Assembly: GCA_964370635.1 (NCBI GenBank)
Contig: CAYJJU010000002.1
Location: 106,622 to 170,621 of the forward strand
Direction: 5' to 3'
Origin: SIG603 sp964370635
GTDB taxonomy: Bacteria > Bacillota > Clostridia > Oscillospirales > Acutalibacteraceae
Length of the DNA: 64,000 bases
Part shown: piece after piece, positions 33,289 through 41,953 of the stretch
Numbering within the stretch: position 1 is the stretch's first letter
Layout: every line of letters starts with the position of its first letter
Position numbers and translations under genes: made by a program
The notes under the pieces: model-generated
Databases searched by the model: none
The model's input: only the letters and a program-made list of their open reading frames with translations
Told to the model about the DNA's origin: nothing

Positions 33289-34266
33289 TTAAAGCATCTC
33301 AAAAGGCGCTATAATTTCGCTTACTTTTGCCATGATTTCTTCGGATACTGCAAAGTCCATCGACTTTACATTCTCTTCCATTTGCTCAGGGTTCATTACA
33401 CCGCAAATAATAGAGGTAATTTCGGGTTGTGCTTTAAGCCAGTTCATGGTTAAGTCCATCATTTTCAGGCCATTTTCTGTAGCAAGTGCATAAAGTTCTC
33501 TTGCAGGTTTTAGGTAAGTATCTAAAAGCGGTGGGCAAAGTTTTGGATTTTCAGACCTTACATCGTCCTTAGAGAATTTTGCGCCGTTTTGGAATTCGCC
33601 TGTTAAAAGCCCTTGGAAGAACGGGCTGTAAGGGAAAAATGCTTGTCCGTTTTCACGCACAATCGGGAAAATTTCGCTCTCTGTTCTATAATCCAAAGTG
33701 ATTGCGTGATAAGTTTTCGGGTTTCTCTCAAGCATATTGTAAAGCCCTTGTTGAGAGTCGATTTCCGTCAGTGTCATAAGCTTTTTAATGTCATTTGCAG
33801 AAAAATTTGTGAGTCCTATGTATCTAATTTTGCCAGATTTTTTTATTTCATTTAGCGCATCTGCTGTCTCTTCTAAAGAAGTCGCAGGGTCAGGCCAGTG
33901 CATTTGATATAGGTCAATATAATCAACGCCTAGGCGCATAAGGCTATCGTCAATTTCCTTTAGCATGCTTTTTTTAGAGAGATTATTTGTAACAGCACCG
34001 TTTTCGTCCCAAATAAGTCCTGCTTTTGAAGCAATTAAAACCTTATCCCTCTTGCCTTTTATTGCCTTGCCCAAAACAGTTTCTGACACACCATTTCCGT
34101 AAATTGGCGCAACGTCAAAGAAATTGACACCCAAATCAATCGCCTTATGAACGATGTTAACCGAATTTTCGTCACTAGTATTGTCCCAGTTACCGCCAAA
34201 ATTCCAGCAACCAAGCCCCATTAGCGATATTTCCTCTTTAATTCTTCCTACTTTTCTGTATATCAT
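33289..34266 (-). CDS. Aldo/keto reductase
   Basis: A 325-residue NADP-dependent (beta/alpha)8-barrel oxidoreductase. The catalytic set is present: Asp51 and Tyr55 in NFFDVAPIYGNG, a lysine in LIASKAGL and a histidine in DLYQMHWPDP. MGLGCWNFGGNWD at the start is characteristic of the AKR11/YajO-like branch. Length is normal. The substrate is an unknown aldehyde, ketone or sugar. It is followed by the RNA methyltransferase gene; the upstream DUF2442 gene is 28 bp away. Confidence 0.92.
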   Translation of the reverse strand: MIYRKVGRIKEEISLMGLGCWNFGGNWDNTSDENSVNIVHKAIDLGVNFFDVAPIYGNGVSETVLGKAIKGKRDKVLIASKAGLIWDENGAVTNNLSKKSMLKEIDDSLMRLGVDYIDLYQMHWPDPATSLEETADALNEIKKSGKIRYIGLTNFSANDIKKLMTLTEIDSQQGLYNMLERNPKTYHAITLDYRTESEIFPIVRENGQAFFPYSPFFQGLLTGEFQNGAKFSKDDVRSENPKLCPPLLDTYLKPARELYALATENGLKMMDLTMNWLKAQPEITSIICGVMNPEQMEENVKSMDFAVSEEIMAKVSEIIAPFEML

Positions 34267-34294
34267 TTTCTTTTTCCCCTTTGTTTTTTATATT

Positions 34295-34585
34295 TTACGC
34301 CGTTAGAATATCATTTTGAACTGCAGCACTTTCCGCATAAATAGTATCAGGACAAACATCTATGCAATTACATGGGTCACGTTCCTCTGATATATCAAAG
34401 GCAAGTGTTCTGTTCATTATTGTACACAATCTTTTAAATTCGTTTATATCTTTAATTTTATCAAAAATCTTACCACCATTTAAAACAAAGGCGCAATCGT
34501 AAAGTTTTATTTCTCCATTATCATAATAAAGATAAACTTTAAAATCATCCGTCGGCAAAACTTGATATAAATTCGGTCTATCCAA
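34295..34585 (-). CDS. DUF2442-like protein with TTG start
   Basis: A 96-residue protein beginning (M)DRPNLYQVLPTDDFKVYLYYDNGEIKLYD, which matches small DUF2442 proteins that often act near toxin-antitoxin or metabolic genes without a known role. The TTG at 34585 is preferred because AGGAGG lies seven bases before it; the in-frame ATG 66 bp upstream has no site and would overlap the end of the HD gene. The C-terminus has three cysteines in DPCNCIDVCPD. No toxin partner is visible. Confidence 0.72.
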   Translation of the reverse strand: MDRPNLYQVLPTDDFKVYLYYDNGEIKLYDCAFVLNGGKIFDKIKDINEFKRLCTIMNRTLAFDISEERDPCNCIDVCPDTIYAESAAVQNDILTA

Positions 34586-34651
34586 AATAACACCTCCTAC
34601 TTCATCGTATTGGTTCAATTTTTCTAAATTCCTTCGTTTCCCACATCTCAT

Positions 34652-35320
34652 TTAAATCTCACCGCTCCACTCGGCTATAAATTTTTTGATAAATTCTTTT
34701 GTAAACTCAACTTTTTCTTTTGCCATTTTACTTGCCGTGGCGGTGTTCATATGGTCTGCAAGCTTAAAAATTTTGCTGTAGAAATGGTGCACTGCCGACG
34801 GGTCGGTTTTATCGCCTTCTACATAATCACCCTTAGGCTCTAGCTCTTTTGTTTCATCATACATCGGCCTTCCTACGCTTGCACCGTAAACAAAGGTTCT
34901 TATTATGCCTATAGCTCCTAAAGCATCCAAATTATCCGCATCTTGCACTATATGGCAGTTTATTGAATTTTCTTCATTGCCTTTATTCCAGTTATAGTTT
35001 TCATGATTTTTAATCACATTGCAAATTTCATCCTTGTCATCGTCTGATAAATCTAAATCAGAAATAAGCTCTCGTATTGTCGGTATAGACTCTGCAGGCT
35101 CTACAAATCTGCCAAGATTACTTTGCATTATCCTGTGGACATCATGAAGGTACGCCGATATTCCTACAAGCACCCTGTCGCCGCCCTCTTTACTTGAAAT
35201 ATGCAAGGCAAGTTTCATGGTTCTTTCTAAATGAGTGGTGTCATGCCCTGTGGCATCGTCTTTAAATAGAGCTTCTACCTTAGGTTTAAGTAAGTCAATA
35301 TAATCTTCAACTTTCCGCAT
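34652..35320 (-). CDS. HD-domain phosphohydrolase
   Basis: A 222-residue HD-superfamily protein. The metal ligands are visible: His30 in GHDTTHLERT, the HD pair at 59-60 in AYLHDVHR, histidine in KNHENYNW near 110 and aspartate in VQDADNLDALG near 127. This resembles YedJ/YpgQ-like hydrolases that remove phosphate or pyrophosphate from nucleotides. It is located 11 bp after the UPF0210 gene stop, so probably within the same operon. The substrate is unknown. Confidence 0.87.
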   Translation of the reverse strand: MRKVEDYIDLLKPKVEALFKDDATGHDTTHLERTMKLALHISSKEGGDRVLVGISAYLHDVHRIMQSNLGRFVEPAESIPTIRELISDLDLSDDDKDEICNVIKNHENYNWNKGNEENSINCHIVQDADNLDALGAIGIIRTFVYGASVGRPMYDETKELEPKGDYVEGDKTDPSAVHHFYSKIFKLADHMNTATASKMAKEKVEFTKEFIKKFIAEWSGEI

Positions 35321-35331
35321 ATTGCTCTCCT

Positions 35332-36687
35332 TTAATTTTTCAAGCTATGAAGAGGTGCCGGGATTTGTCCACCTCTATTTATAAACTTAGACGGGGAGTT
35401 ATAATTAATCTTCATGACCGGTCCTTTTCCGAAGAGGCCACCCCAGTCGAGCTCGTCGCCTATTTCCATGCCTATTGCAGGTATTATTCTCACGGCAGTG
35501 GTTTTGTTATTTACCATGCCTATTGCGGCCTCGTCTGCGATTATCGCCGCTATGGTGTCGTTTGTGATGTCTCCGGGCACTACTATCATGTCAAGCCCTA
35601 CAGAGCATACCGCCGTCATTGCTTCTAGTTTGTCTATGGTAATAGAGCCACTTTCCGCGGCGGCTATCATTCCTGCATCTTCTGATACTGGGATAAATGC
35701 GCCCGAAAGTCCGCCAATTCTTGAACAAGCCATGACTCCGCCTTTTTTTACGGCGTCATTTAATAGCGCCAAGGTACAAGTAGTTCCGTGCGCTCCGCAC
35801 TGCTCTAAGCCGATTTCCTCTAAAATATGCGCAACACTATCTCCGACCGCAGGGGTTGGAGCAAGCGATAAATCGACTATGCCAAAAGGAACGCCCAGTC
35901 TTTTTGAGGCCTCAACTCCTATAAGCTGTCCAACTCTTGTGATTTTATAGGAAGTTTTCTTTATGATGTCTGCAAGCTCACTGATATCCGCATCGGGATA
36001 TTTTGCAATTGCCGCACGCACAACTCCGGGGCCCGATACTCCTACATTTATCATGCAGTCCGGCTCTCCCACGCCATGAAACGCACCCGCCATAAAGGGA
36101 TTATCCTCTACTGCGTTGCAAAAAACCACCAGTTTAGCCGCGCCAAAGCACTGTTTATCCACCGTAAGCTCGGCGCATTCTTTTACAATTTTTCCCATAA
36201 TTTTGCAGGCATCTAAATTAATTCCCGTCTTAGTAGAGCCAATGTTTACAGACGAACATACTCGCTCTGTGGCGGCAAGTGCTTCCGGTATAGAATTAAT
36301 AAGCTCTAAATCACCTGCGGAAAATCCTTTTTGTACGAGTGCAGAATATCCACCTATAAGGTTAACGCCGACATCACGTGCGGCATCGTCTAAAGTTTTT
36401 GCAAAGGGCACAGGGCTTCCTCCGCACGCGGCAGAAATTATCGCTATGGGAGTAACAGAAATTCTTTTATTTATTATGGGTATTCCATACTCTTTTTCTA
36501 GCTCTTCCCCAACTTTTACAAGGTTTTTAGCCTTCCTTGTAATTTTGTCGTAAACCTTTTTACAAGCTATGTCAATATCACTGTCTATGCAGTCTAAAAG
36601 CGATATGCCCATGGTTATTGTCCTGATGTCAAGGCATTCGTCTTGTATCATTTTAATTGTCTGTAAAATATCATATACATTTATCAT
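35332..36687 (-). CDS. UPF0210 (PFL family) protein
   Basis: A 451-residue protein of the UPF0210/DUF711 family: MINVYDILQTIKMIQDECLDIRT at the start is its hallmark, cited here as MINVYDILQT, with QKGFSAGD, GSTKTGINLDAC and HGTTCTLALLNDAVKKGG inside. The fold is related to pyruvate formate-lyase barrels but lacks a glycyl radical motif, and the function is not known. It pairs with the small ACT protein 8 bp upstream, a gene pair conserved in Firmicutes and archaea. Confidence 0.92.
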   Translation of the reverse strand: MINVYDILQTIKMIQDECLDIRTITMGISLLDCIDSDIDIACKKVYDKITRKAKNLVKVGEELEKEYGIPIINKRISVTPIAIISAACGGSPVPFAKTLDDAARDVGVNLIGGYSALVQKGFSAGDLELINSIPEALAATERVCSSVNIGSTKTGINLDACKIMGKIVKECAELTVDKQCFGAAKLVVFCNAVEDNPFMAGAFHGVGEPDCMINVGVSGPGVVRAAIAKYPDADISELADIIKKTSYKITRVGQLIGVEASKRLGVPFGIVDLSLAPTPAVGDSVAHILEEIGLEQCGAHGTTCTLALLNDAVKKGGVMACSRIGGLSGAFIPVSEDAGMIAAAESGSITIDKLEAMTAVCSVGLDMIVVPGDITNDTIAAIIADEAAIGMVNNKTTAVRIIPAIGMEIGDELDWGGLFGKGPVMKINYNSPSKFINRGGQIPAPLHSLKN

Positions 36688-36695
36688 GGCGCCAC

Positions 36696-36965
36696 CTATA
36701 TTTTATGCATAGCATTAAAAATGTCTTCATGCATTACATAAATTGAAAGCCCTAACTCTTTTGATAACTCTGTCATTCTATCGGAAAGCTGTGGAAGTGA
36801 TTTATTCATTTTTGAAATATCCACCAGCATAATCATTGCAAAAATATCCTGCAAAACCGACTGAGTAACGTCCGTTACATTGGCATTATACTCTGCACAA
36901 ATTGTACTGACCTTTGCCAAAATTCCTACTGTGTCTTTTCCTATTACCGATAATACTGCTCTCAT
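36696..36965 (-). CDS. ACT-domain protein (UPF0237)
   Basis: An 89-residue stand-alone ACT domain beginning MRAVLSVIGKDTVGILAKVS, the UPF0237 pattern, as in the glycine-cleavage-regulator-like Gcv/YkoF group. The start at 36965 is taken because GAGG lies nine bases before it; alternative in-frame starts crowd that site. ACT domains bind amino acids and regulate enzymes. The conserved pairing with UPF0210 suggests that it regulates or binds that protein. Confidence 0.9.
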   Translation of the reverse strand: MRAVLSVIGKDTVGILAKVSTICAEYNANVTDVTQSVLQDIFAMIMLVDISKMNKSLPQLSDRMTELSKELGLSIYVMHEDIFNAMHKI

Positions 36966-37041
36966 ATTCATTCTCCTCACTTTTGTTTTGTTTCTCTATT
37001 TTTATAAGACGAAAGTCGCCAGTTCTTCCACCGTCTTTTCG

Positions 37042-37812
37042 TCACCCTCTACAAATAAACATTCCATAATCCTTTGGCACGAAAATTTTTCCGCCTACTT
37101 TTTTGCTTTCAAGAACTTCGTGAAGCTTTTGAACTTTACAGCTTTGTATATCCACAAAACTTTCCATTGAAACTATGTAGTCCACTAAATCTTGTGTTTG
37201 TGTGACTTCTAATGAGTCTTCATATCTTCGCATTTCTGTACTTATAAAATATTTTTTGAGCTTTTCTTCTCCGTTTTGCAGAGTAAACTCCTTGTTTTGC
37301 TGTGATTTAAAATTTGAATTTTTAATAAGTGATTCTATATATTCTGTAATTCCGTTTTCGCCAAATGTTGCACAGTAGAACTTGCCGTGCTTTTTTAATA
37401 CCCGTTTGACTTCCGACAAGGCTTTTTCTAAATTTGGCACGTGATGGAGCATCATATTCGCAATTACCATGTCAAAACTACCATCTTCATATGGAATTTT
37501 CTCGATGTCTACCTTATTAAAAATCACATCGGCTTTATACTTATTTTTCTTTGCCGTCTCAAGCATACCCTCGGACAAATCGGTCAAGTAAAGCTTTACG
37601 CCCTGTGGCAAAACGCAATTTTCCCACATGCACCCCTTGCCACAGCCGAGCTCTAAAATTTTAAAGCCCTCTTTTATTTCAAACTGGTCTAAAATCCAGT
37701 TTGAAAATCCTTGCTTATTAGTGCTGTATTTTTCGTGAATAGAAATTCTTGTACTCAGTTTTTCGTCATTTTCATATTGCGACTTGACGTTTTGACTGTC
37801 ATTAATTTTCAT
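37042..37812 (-). CDS. Class I SAM-dependent methyltransferase
   Basis: A 256-residue Rossmann-fold methyltransferase with motif I ILELGCGKG (53-61), acidic loop YLTDLSEGM, motif IV FDMVIANMMLHHV and post-motif LKKHGKFYCATFGENG. This matches the Methyltransf_11/25 group, which methylates small molecules, quinones or lipids; the acceptor is unknown. The first 11 bp overlap the end of the Nudix gene. A weak GACGAAA/TTTCGTC hairpin follows its stop. Confidence 0.87.
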   Translation of the reverse strand: MKINDSQNVKSQYENDEKLSTRISIHEKYSTNKQGFSNWILDQFEIKEGFKILELGCGKGCMWENCVLPQGVKLYLTDLSEGMLETAKKNKYKADVIFNKVDIEKIPYEDGSFDMVIANMMLHHVPNLEKALSEVKRVLKKHGKFYCATFGENGITEYIESLIKNSNFKSQQNKEFTLQNGEEKLKKYFISTEMRRYEDSLEVTQTQDLVDYIVSMESFVDIQSCKVQKLHEVLESKKVGGKIFVPKDYGMFICRG

Positions 37813-38212
37813 TTTTCACTCTCTCCCATAACTTAGGCTGTATTAGTGGATAGGTGAGATTTTTGGGTACCTCGTCAAAAAACTCTATTTTTTCAATCTC
37901 CATAGACGGCAGTTTTTCAAACTCTGTAATCTGTGCAAAATATAGTTTTCCGAAGCTTTCGGCCTCGCCCTTTACCACTGAGTAGACACAAACAGCTTTT
38001 ATTGTAAAATCTTTAGCGCCCGTTTCCTCCCAAAGCTCTCTTTTTGCCGTGTCGTCGATATTTTCATTTTCTTCCCTATGTCCACCCGGAATTTCATAGG
38101 TATCCCTGTCTTTGTGCTTACAAAACACCCATTTTCCTTTGTGTTTTGCCACAATGACAGCGAATTTAAGCAAAGCATCGTCTACTTCATCATAAAATTT
38201 AACTTCAAGCAT
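37802..38212 (-). CDS. Nudix hydrolase
   Basis: A 136-residue Nudix protein whose box spans residues 44-66: G(x5)E(x7)RELWEETGA with all metal-binding glutamates. It hydrolyses a nucleoside diphosphate derivative or a damaged nucleotide. The IEKIEFFDEVP segment near 105-115 is common to the mutator/ADP-ribose-type clostridial relatives. It starts 2 bp after the stop of the RAYT gene and overlaps the methyltransferase gene, so it lies in a tight minus-strand run. Confidence 0.9.
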   Translation of the reverse strand: MLEVKFYDEVDDALLKFAVIVAKHKGKWVFCKHKDRDTYEIPGGHREENENIDDTAKRELWEETGAKDFTIKAVCVYSVVKGEAESFGKLYFAQITEFEKLPSMEIEKIEFFDEVPKNLTYPLIQPKLWERVKNEN

Positions 38213-38214
38213 TT

Positions 38215-38742
38215 TTACAGCTCCTTATGATATTTGTCAAGTTCCCATTTTAACGGATTTGTTTCGATATACTCCCAAAACTTTTGATATTCTGCTTCGT
38301 TTCGGATTATTCTATCGTGGTATGATTTTTGCCACACCTTCACCACCGTAGTGAACGCATTGTATGCGTTCTTATCCCTCTGTTTTGCATGTATACCCTT
38401 GCTAACAGACGATTTAAAAATTTGAATTATCTTTGGTACATCCAGTTTTGCATGTTCTCCACTTGGAACGCATACAATGCGTTCCCTACATATTAGCAAA
38501 ATTAAATGCACATGATTTGGCATGATGATATACTTCTCAACACTAATATCATCATATAAATTTGACAAAATTTCTACATTATGATTTACAACATTGCCAT
38601 ATTGATTTAATTTCATTTGCCCGTTCACAATCTCACCGAATAAACATTCTCTGTCATGCGTGCAAATTGTAACAAAATATGCTCCGTTTTGGCTGTAATC
38701 GTAATCTCTCAGCCTAAGCTGTTTGCGATACTGCATATCCAT
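38215..38742 (-). CDS. REP-associated tyrosine transposase (RAYT), copy 1
   Basis: A 175-residue Y1-type HUH nuclease: HVH at 77-79 in IIMPNHVHL, candidate catalytic Tyr141 in WQKSYHDRIIR, and the C-terminal EYIETNPLKW motif. Such domesticated IS200-like enzymes nick single strands at REP hairpins and maintain REP families. Two GTAG-flanked palindromes of the form GAACGCAT-TGT-ATGCGTTC lie inside the reading frame (residues about 86-92 and 124-130) without breaking it. The gene is squeezed between the FSA-like aldolase (11 bp) and Nudix genes (2 bp). Confidence 0.9.
   Translation of the reverse strand: MDMQYRKQLRLRDYDYSQNGAYFVTICTHDRECLFGEIVNGQMKLNQYGNVVNHNVEILSNLYDDISVEKYIIMPNHVHLILLICRERIVCVPSGEHAKLDVPKIIQIFKSSVSKGIHAKQRDKNAYNAFTTVVKVWQKSYHDRIIRNEAEYQKFWEYIETNPLKWELDKYHKEL
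38348..38371 (+). repeat. In-frame REP palindrome in RAYT copy 1 (first)
   Basis: GTAG at 38348, then stem GAACGCAT/ATGCGTTC (38353-38360 with 38364-38371), loop TGT. It encodes NAYNAF on the minus strand. Confidence 0.75.
38465..38489 (-). repeat. In-frame REP palindrome in RAYT copy 1 (second)
   Basis: Nine-bp stem 38465-38473/38477-38485 with the complement of GTAGGG at 38484-38489, opposite in orientation to the copy at 38348, giving a REPIN-like doublet within the gene. It falls just after the HVH motif. Confidence 0.75.
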
Positions 38743-38753
38743 AAAACGCCGCC

Positions 38754-39449
38754 TTACCCCAAATTGCCCATGGTCTTTCCGCTGCCGTTTATTGTTTCAA
38801 AATCTACTTTAAAATCTGCAACTGCTTTGTCTATTGATGCCATTTCTACCGCCGCATATAGTAAATCGGGGCTTACTGTGATGCTTCTTGCTCCGCTATT
38901 AAACGATTTTACCAGCTGTCCCACATTTTTATAGCTTGCGCCTAAAACTTTTGCTATGTATCCTCCCTCGGCGATGAAATTTGAAATTTCTTCTATTGTA
39001 AGGCTTGGGTCGGAATTGTTATTTTCCATTCTGTTAAAATACACTGCAACATATTTTGCCCCTGCTAAAACGGCAAGTATGCCCTGCATTGAAGAGTAAA
39101 CCGCCGTTGCCGTTATATTTACGCCTTTACTTGAAAGTGCTTTTATTGCCTTTAATCCCTCTTTATTTACAGGAATTTTTATATATGTGTTAAGCCCAAG
39201 TGTTTTTCTTATAACATCTGCTTCTTTAATAATTTCCTCGGCCGTTTCGCTTACTACTTGAACATGCAAGCTTCTGTTTCCGCAAAGTAGTTTAACTTTA
39301 CCTAAATGTCCGTACAAGTCCACTTTTCCAAGCGCTTTTAATATAGTCGGGTTGCTTGTTACTCCTGTTATTGGAAAAATATCTAAAGCTTTTTCAATTT
39401 CCTCAAGGTTTGCTGTGTCTAGCATGATTTCCATTCCACTAAAATGCAT
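38754..39449 (-). CDS. Fructose-6-phosphate aldolase / transaldolase-like
   Basis: A 231-residue small transaldolase-family class I aldolase. ITGVTSNPTIL (27-37) is the family signature and Lys91 in TYIKIPV is the Schiff-base lysine. The start at 39449 has GAGGAGG eight bases upstream. It begins 21 bp after the glycyl radical enzyme gene, matching the fsa-pfl2 linkage seen in enterobacteria (fsaA next to ybiW, fsaB next to pflD), so it probably acts in the same pathway, cleaving or building a C3-C3 sugar or related compound. Confidence 0.9.
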   Translation of the reverse strand: MHFSGMEIMLDTANLEEIEKALDIFPITGVTSNPTILKALGKVDLYGHLGKVKLLCGNRSLHVQVVSETAEEIIKEADVIRKTLGLNTYIKIPVNKEGLKAIKALSSKGVNITATAVYSSMQGILAVLAGAKYVAVYFNRMENNNSDPSLTIEEISNFIAEGGYIAKVLGASYKNVGQLVKSFNSGARSITVSPDLLYAAVEMASIDKAVADFKVDFETINGSGKTMGNLG

Positions 39450-39470
39450 AATATTTTCCTCCTCAAATAA

Positions 39471-41876
39471 TTAAAATTCTTGTTCTGTTCTTGCTATAAT
39501 ATCGTCTTGTGTGCGCTTTGACAGCACATTAAAGAACGCACTGTAACCTGCGACACGCACTATTAAATCCCTGTGTTTTTCAGGGTGAACCTGCGCATCG
39601 AGTAGCGTCTCTTTGTCCACAACATTAAACTGCACGTGGAAGCCTTTTAGCGCATCAAAGAAGGTTCTTACCGCATAGATAAGTTTTAGTTTATTTTCTT
39701 CCTTCTTTAAAATTTCGGGTGTTGTTTTTTGATTTAAAAGCACGCCTCCCGTGATATCGCCTGTTGGAAGCTTTGATACCGATTTAAACACGGCTGTAGG
39801 GCCGCTTGTGTCCATGCTGTGTGTCGGACTGCAACCTTCTGCTAAAGGTTCGCCCTCAAATCTGCCGTCAGGTGTTGCCTTAGTGCCTGCACCTTGTGGA
39901 ACATTTGCAGAAATTGATGAAGTGCCCGCATAATAAACACCGCCTATAGGACCTCTGCCGTATCTTGTGTTTTTGAAAGTCTTCATTTCATCAATATAGC
40001 TTTGATACCCCTTTACGACCCACTCATCGACTCTGTCGTCATCGTTTCCGTATTTTGGAACATTCAAGAGCATATTTTGAATTTTTTTGCCCTTATCGCC
40101 GTCAAAATTAGTTTGTAGTGCTTCCCAAAGCTCTTCCGTAGTAATTTCTTTATCGTCAAATACAGTTTTCTTAATAGCATAAAGGCTGTCGCCTAAATTT
40201 GCGATACCCACCTGTAAGTCGCTGATAAAATCATACTCGGCACCGCCCTCTTTAAGCGTTTTTCCTCTGCCTATGCAGTCGGAAATTAGGGCTGAACAGA
40301 ATATATCTGGCACATTTTGCTCAAGCACCAAGTCGGCACAGCTGTCTATGATATTTGCCATTTTGCCGTATTCTCTAATAATTTTATCCCATGCGGCAAA
40401 CACTTCATCAAAACTTTTCATTTCTTTAAAGTGCCCCATACCGCTCCAAACTTTTTTACCGCTTGCAGGGTCTATGCCGTCGTTCATTGCAATTAAAAGC
40501 GTTTTTGGGAAGTTTATAAAGCTCATACCCGTGCATCTGTATCCCCATTTGCCGGGCACTGCAACCTCAACACAGCCTATTGCGCTGTAGTTTATTGCAT
40601 CTTCTTTTGTGACTCCACGGCTTAAAAAGCTTGGAATAATAATCTCGTCACTGTTAAATGCAGGCATACCAAAGCCCAATTTTATGACCTCTACACACTC
40701 ATTCATAAACTCAGGCTCTAAGCCTTTAAAATACCTTACAGTAAGGTTTGGCTGTGGAAGTTTAATCCTTGCAACGCTTTTCAAAATTAAGTAACTCAGT
40801 TCATTTACAGCGCTTGTTCCGTCTAAATTTTGACCGCCGACTGTTACGTTTTGATAAAGCGGACTGCCTGCTGAGAATTTTGTGTGACTTGAAGAGCGCA
40901 CCTTGTTGACTGTATAGGTTTTAAGCCATAAATTCTCCAAAAGCTCGCAAGCCGTGTCTTTATTTATAATTCCCTTTTTAATGTCATTTTCGTAAAACGG
41001 ATACAAATATCTATCCAAAAGCCCATAACTCATGCTGTGGCCGTTGCTCTCAATTTGAAGTATTACATGCACCATCCAAATCGACTGGACTGCCTCATAA
41101 TAAGTGTCGGCCGGGTTTTCAGGCACTTTTTTCGTAATTCTTGCTATCTCTAAAAGTTCTGCTTTTCTCGTTTCATCTGTCTCTTTTTCAGCCATTTTCG
41201 TGGCAAGGGCTGAGTATCTGTTTGAAAAATTAATTGCCGCATACAGTGTAATTATTACCGCGTCATAAAAATAGCTTTGTTTTAACTGCTCAAAATCTCC
41301 TAAATCAAGACTTGCTCTTTTTTCTTTTGCACGCCTTAAATAATCCTTAAGTCCAAATTTAAGAATTTTTTCATATTCAACGGCAACATGGCCGTCGCCA
41401 CTTGTTATATTGCCCTCAGCCTTTATTATTCCAAGGTCATAAAGCTCTTTGCACTCTTTAGGAAAAGCGGCAAGCCCCTTGTCTTTTAAGGTGTTATTTT
41501 CCCAAAACGGTGCAATTTCTCTTATTTCATTTTTCGTTTCTTCCGATATGGTAAAAACGTCGCCGTCACGGTCTTCAAACATGTCAAGCTCATTTACTAT
41601 CCAGTCCATTGCATACTCTGGAAAAACAGGTGCTCCCCTGTTAACTTTTGCCTGATTTCCTACAAGTAAGGTGTTGTCTTCTATGAAAACATCCATGTTA
41701 TCAAGGATATTCTCTAGCATTTTCGCCCTTAGAATATTCGTCTGTTCGTTCCTGTAAAGCTTGTAAGCTTTAGTTGCTAGCACCGCTCTTTGACTACATA
41801 CGGAAGATTTCGTGCTCATAATCTCTTCTCTAAACTCAAGTATACGTTTGCCGGATTTTCCAAAATATTCTGACAT
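39471..41876 (-). CDS. PFL2-type glycyl radical enzyme
   Basis: An 801-residue glycyl radical enzyme. The radical glycine is Gly777 in RVAGYSAFF near the C-terminus; the thiyl cysteine is Cys435 in GCVEVAVPGKWGYRCTG. The C-x-E form marks the dehydratase/decarboxylase-type branch, not classical pyruvate formate-lyase, which has Cys-Cys. The substrate is therefore more likely a diol, hydroxyacid or sugar derivative. It needs the SAM-dependent activase encoded divergently at 43194. Own promoter lies in the 77-bp gap after the chromate transporter genes, and the aldolase gene follows it. The enzyme would be destroyed by oxygen, which fits an anaerobe. Confidence 0.93.
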   Translation of the reverse strand: MSEYFGKSGKRILEFREEIMSTKSSVCSQRAVLATKAYKLYRNEQTNILRAKMLENILDNMDVFIEDNTLLVGNQAKVNRGAPVFPEYAMDWIVNELDMFEDRDGDVFTISEETKNEIREIAPFWENNTLKDKGLAAFPKECKELYDLGIIKAEGNITSGDGHVAVEYEKILKFGLKDYLRRAKEKRASLDLGDFEQLKQSYFYDAVIITLYAAINFSNRYSALATKMAEKETDETRKAELLEIARITKKVPENPADTYYEAVQSIWMVHVILQIESNGHSMSYGLLDRYLYPFYENDIKKGIINKDTACELLENLWLKTYTVNKVRSSSHTKFSAGSPLYQNVTVGGQNLDGTSAVNELSYLILKSVARIKLPQPNLTVRYFKGLEPEFMNECVEVIKLGFGMPAFNSDEIIIPSFLSRGVTKEDAINYSAIGCVEVAVPGKWGYRCTGMSFINFPKTLLIAMNDGIDPASGKKVWSGMGHFKEMKSFDEVFAAWDKIIREYGKMANIIDSCADLVLEQNVPDIFCSALISDCIGRGKTLKEGGAEYDFISDLQVGIANLGDSLYAIKKTVFDDKEITTEELWEALQTNFDGDKGKKIQNMLLNVPKYGNDDDRVDEWVVKGYQSYIDEMKTFKNTRYGRGPIGGVYYAGTSSISANVPQGAGTKATPDGRFEGEPLAEGCSPTHSMDTSGPTAVFKSVSKLPTGDITGGVLLNQKTTPEILKKEENKLKLIYAVRTFFDALKGFHVQFNVVDKETLLDAQVHPEKHRDLIVRVAGYSAFFNVLSKRTQDDIIARTEQEF

Positions 41877-41912
41877 ATTCGTTAACCTCTTTCCTAAATA
41901 AATTATAAGTCT

Positions 41913-41940
41913 ATCATACCATAAATTTATGAATTTTCAA
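41913..41940 (-). promoter_or_regulatory. Promoter of the glycyl radical enzyme gene
   Basis: Minus strand TTGAAA (41940-41935), 16-bp spacer, TATGAT (41918-41913), about 37 bp before the start codon. Confidence 0.6.
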
Positions 41941-41953
41941 ACCAAAATTCACA

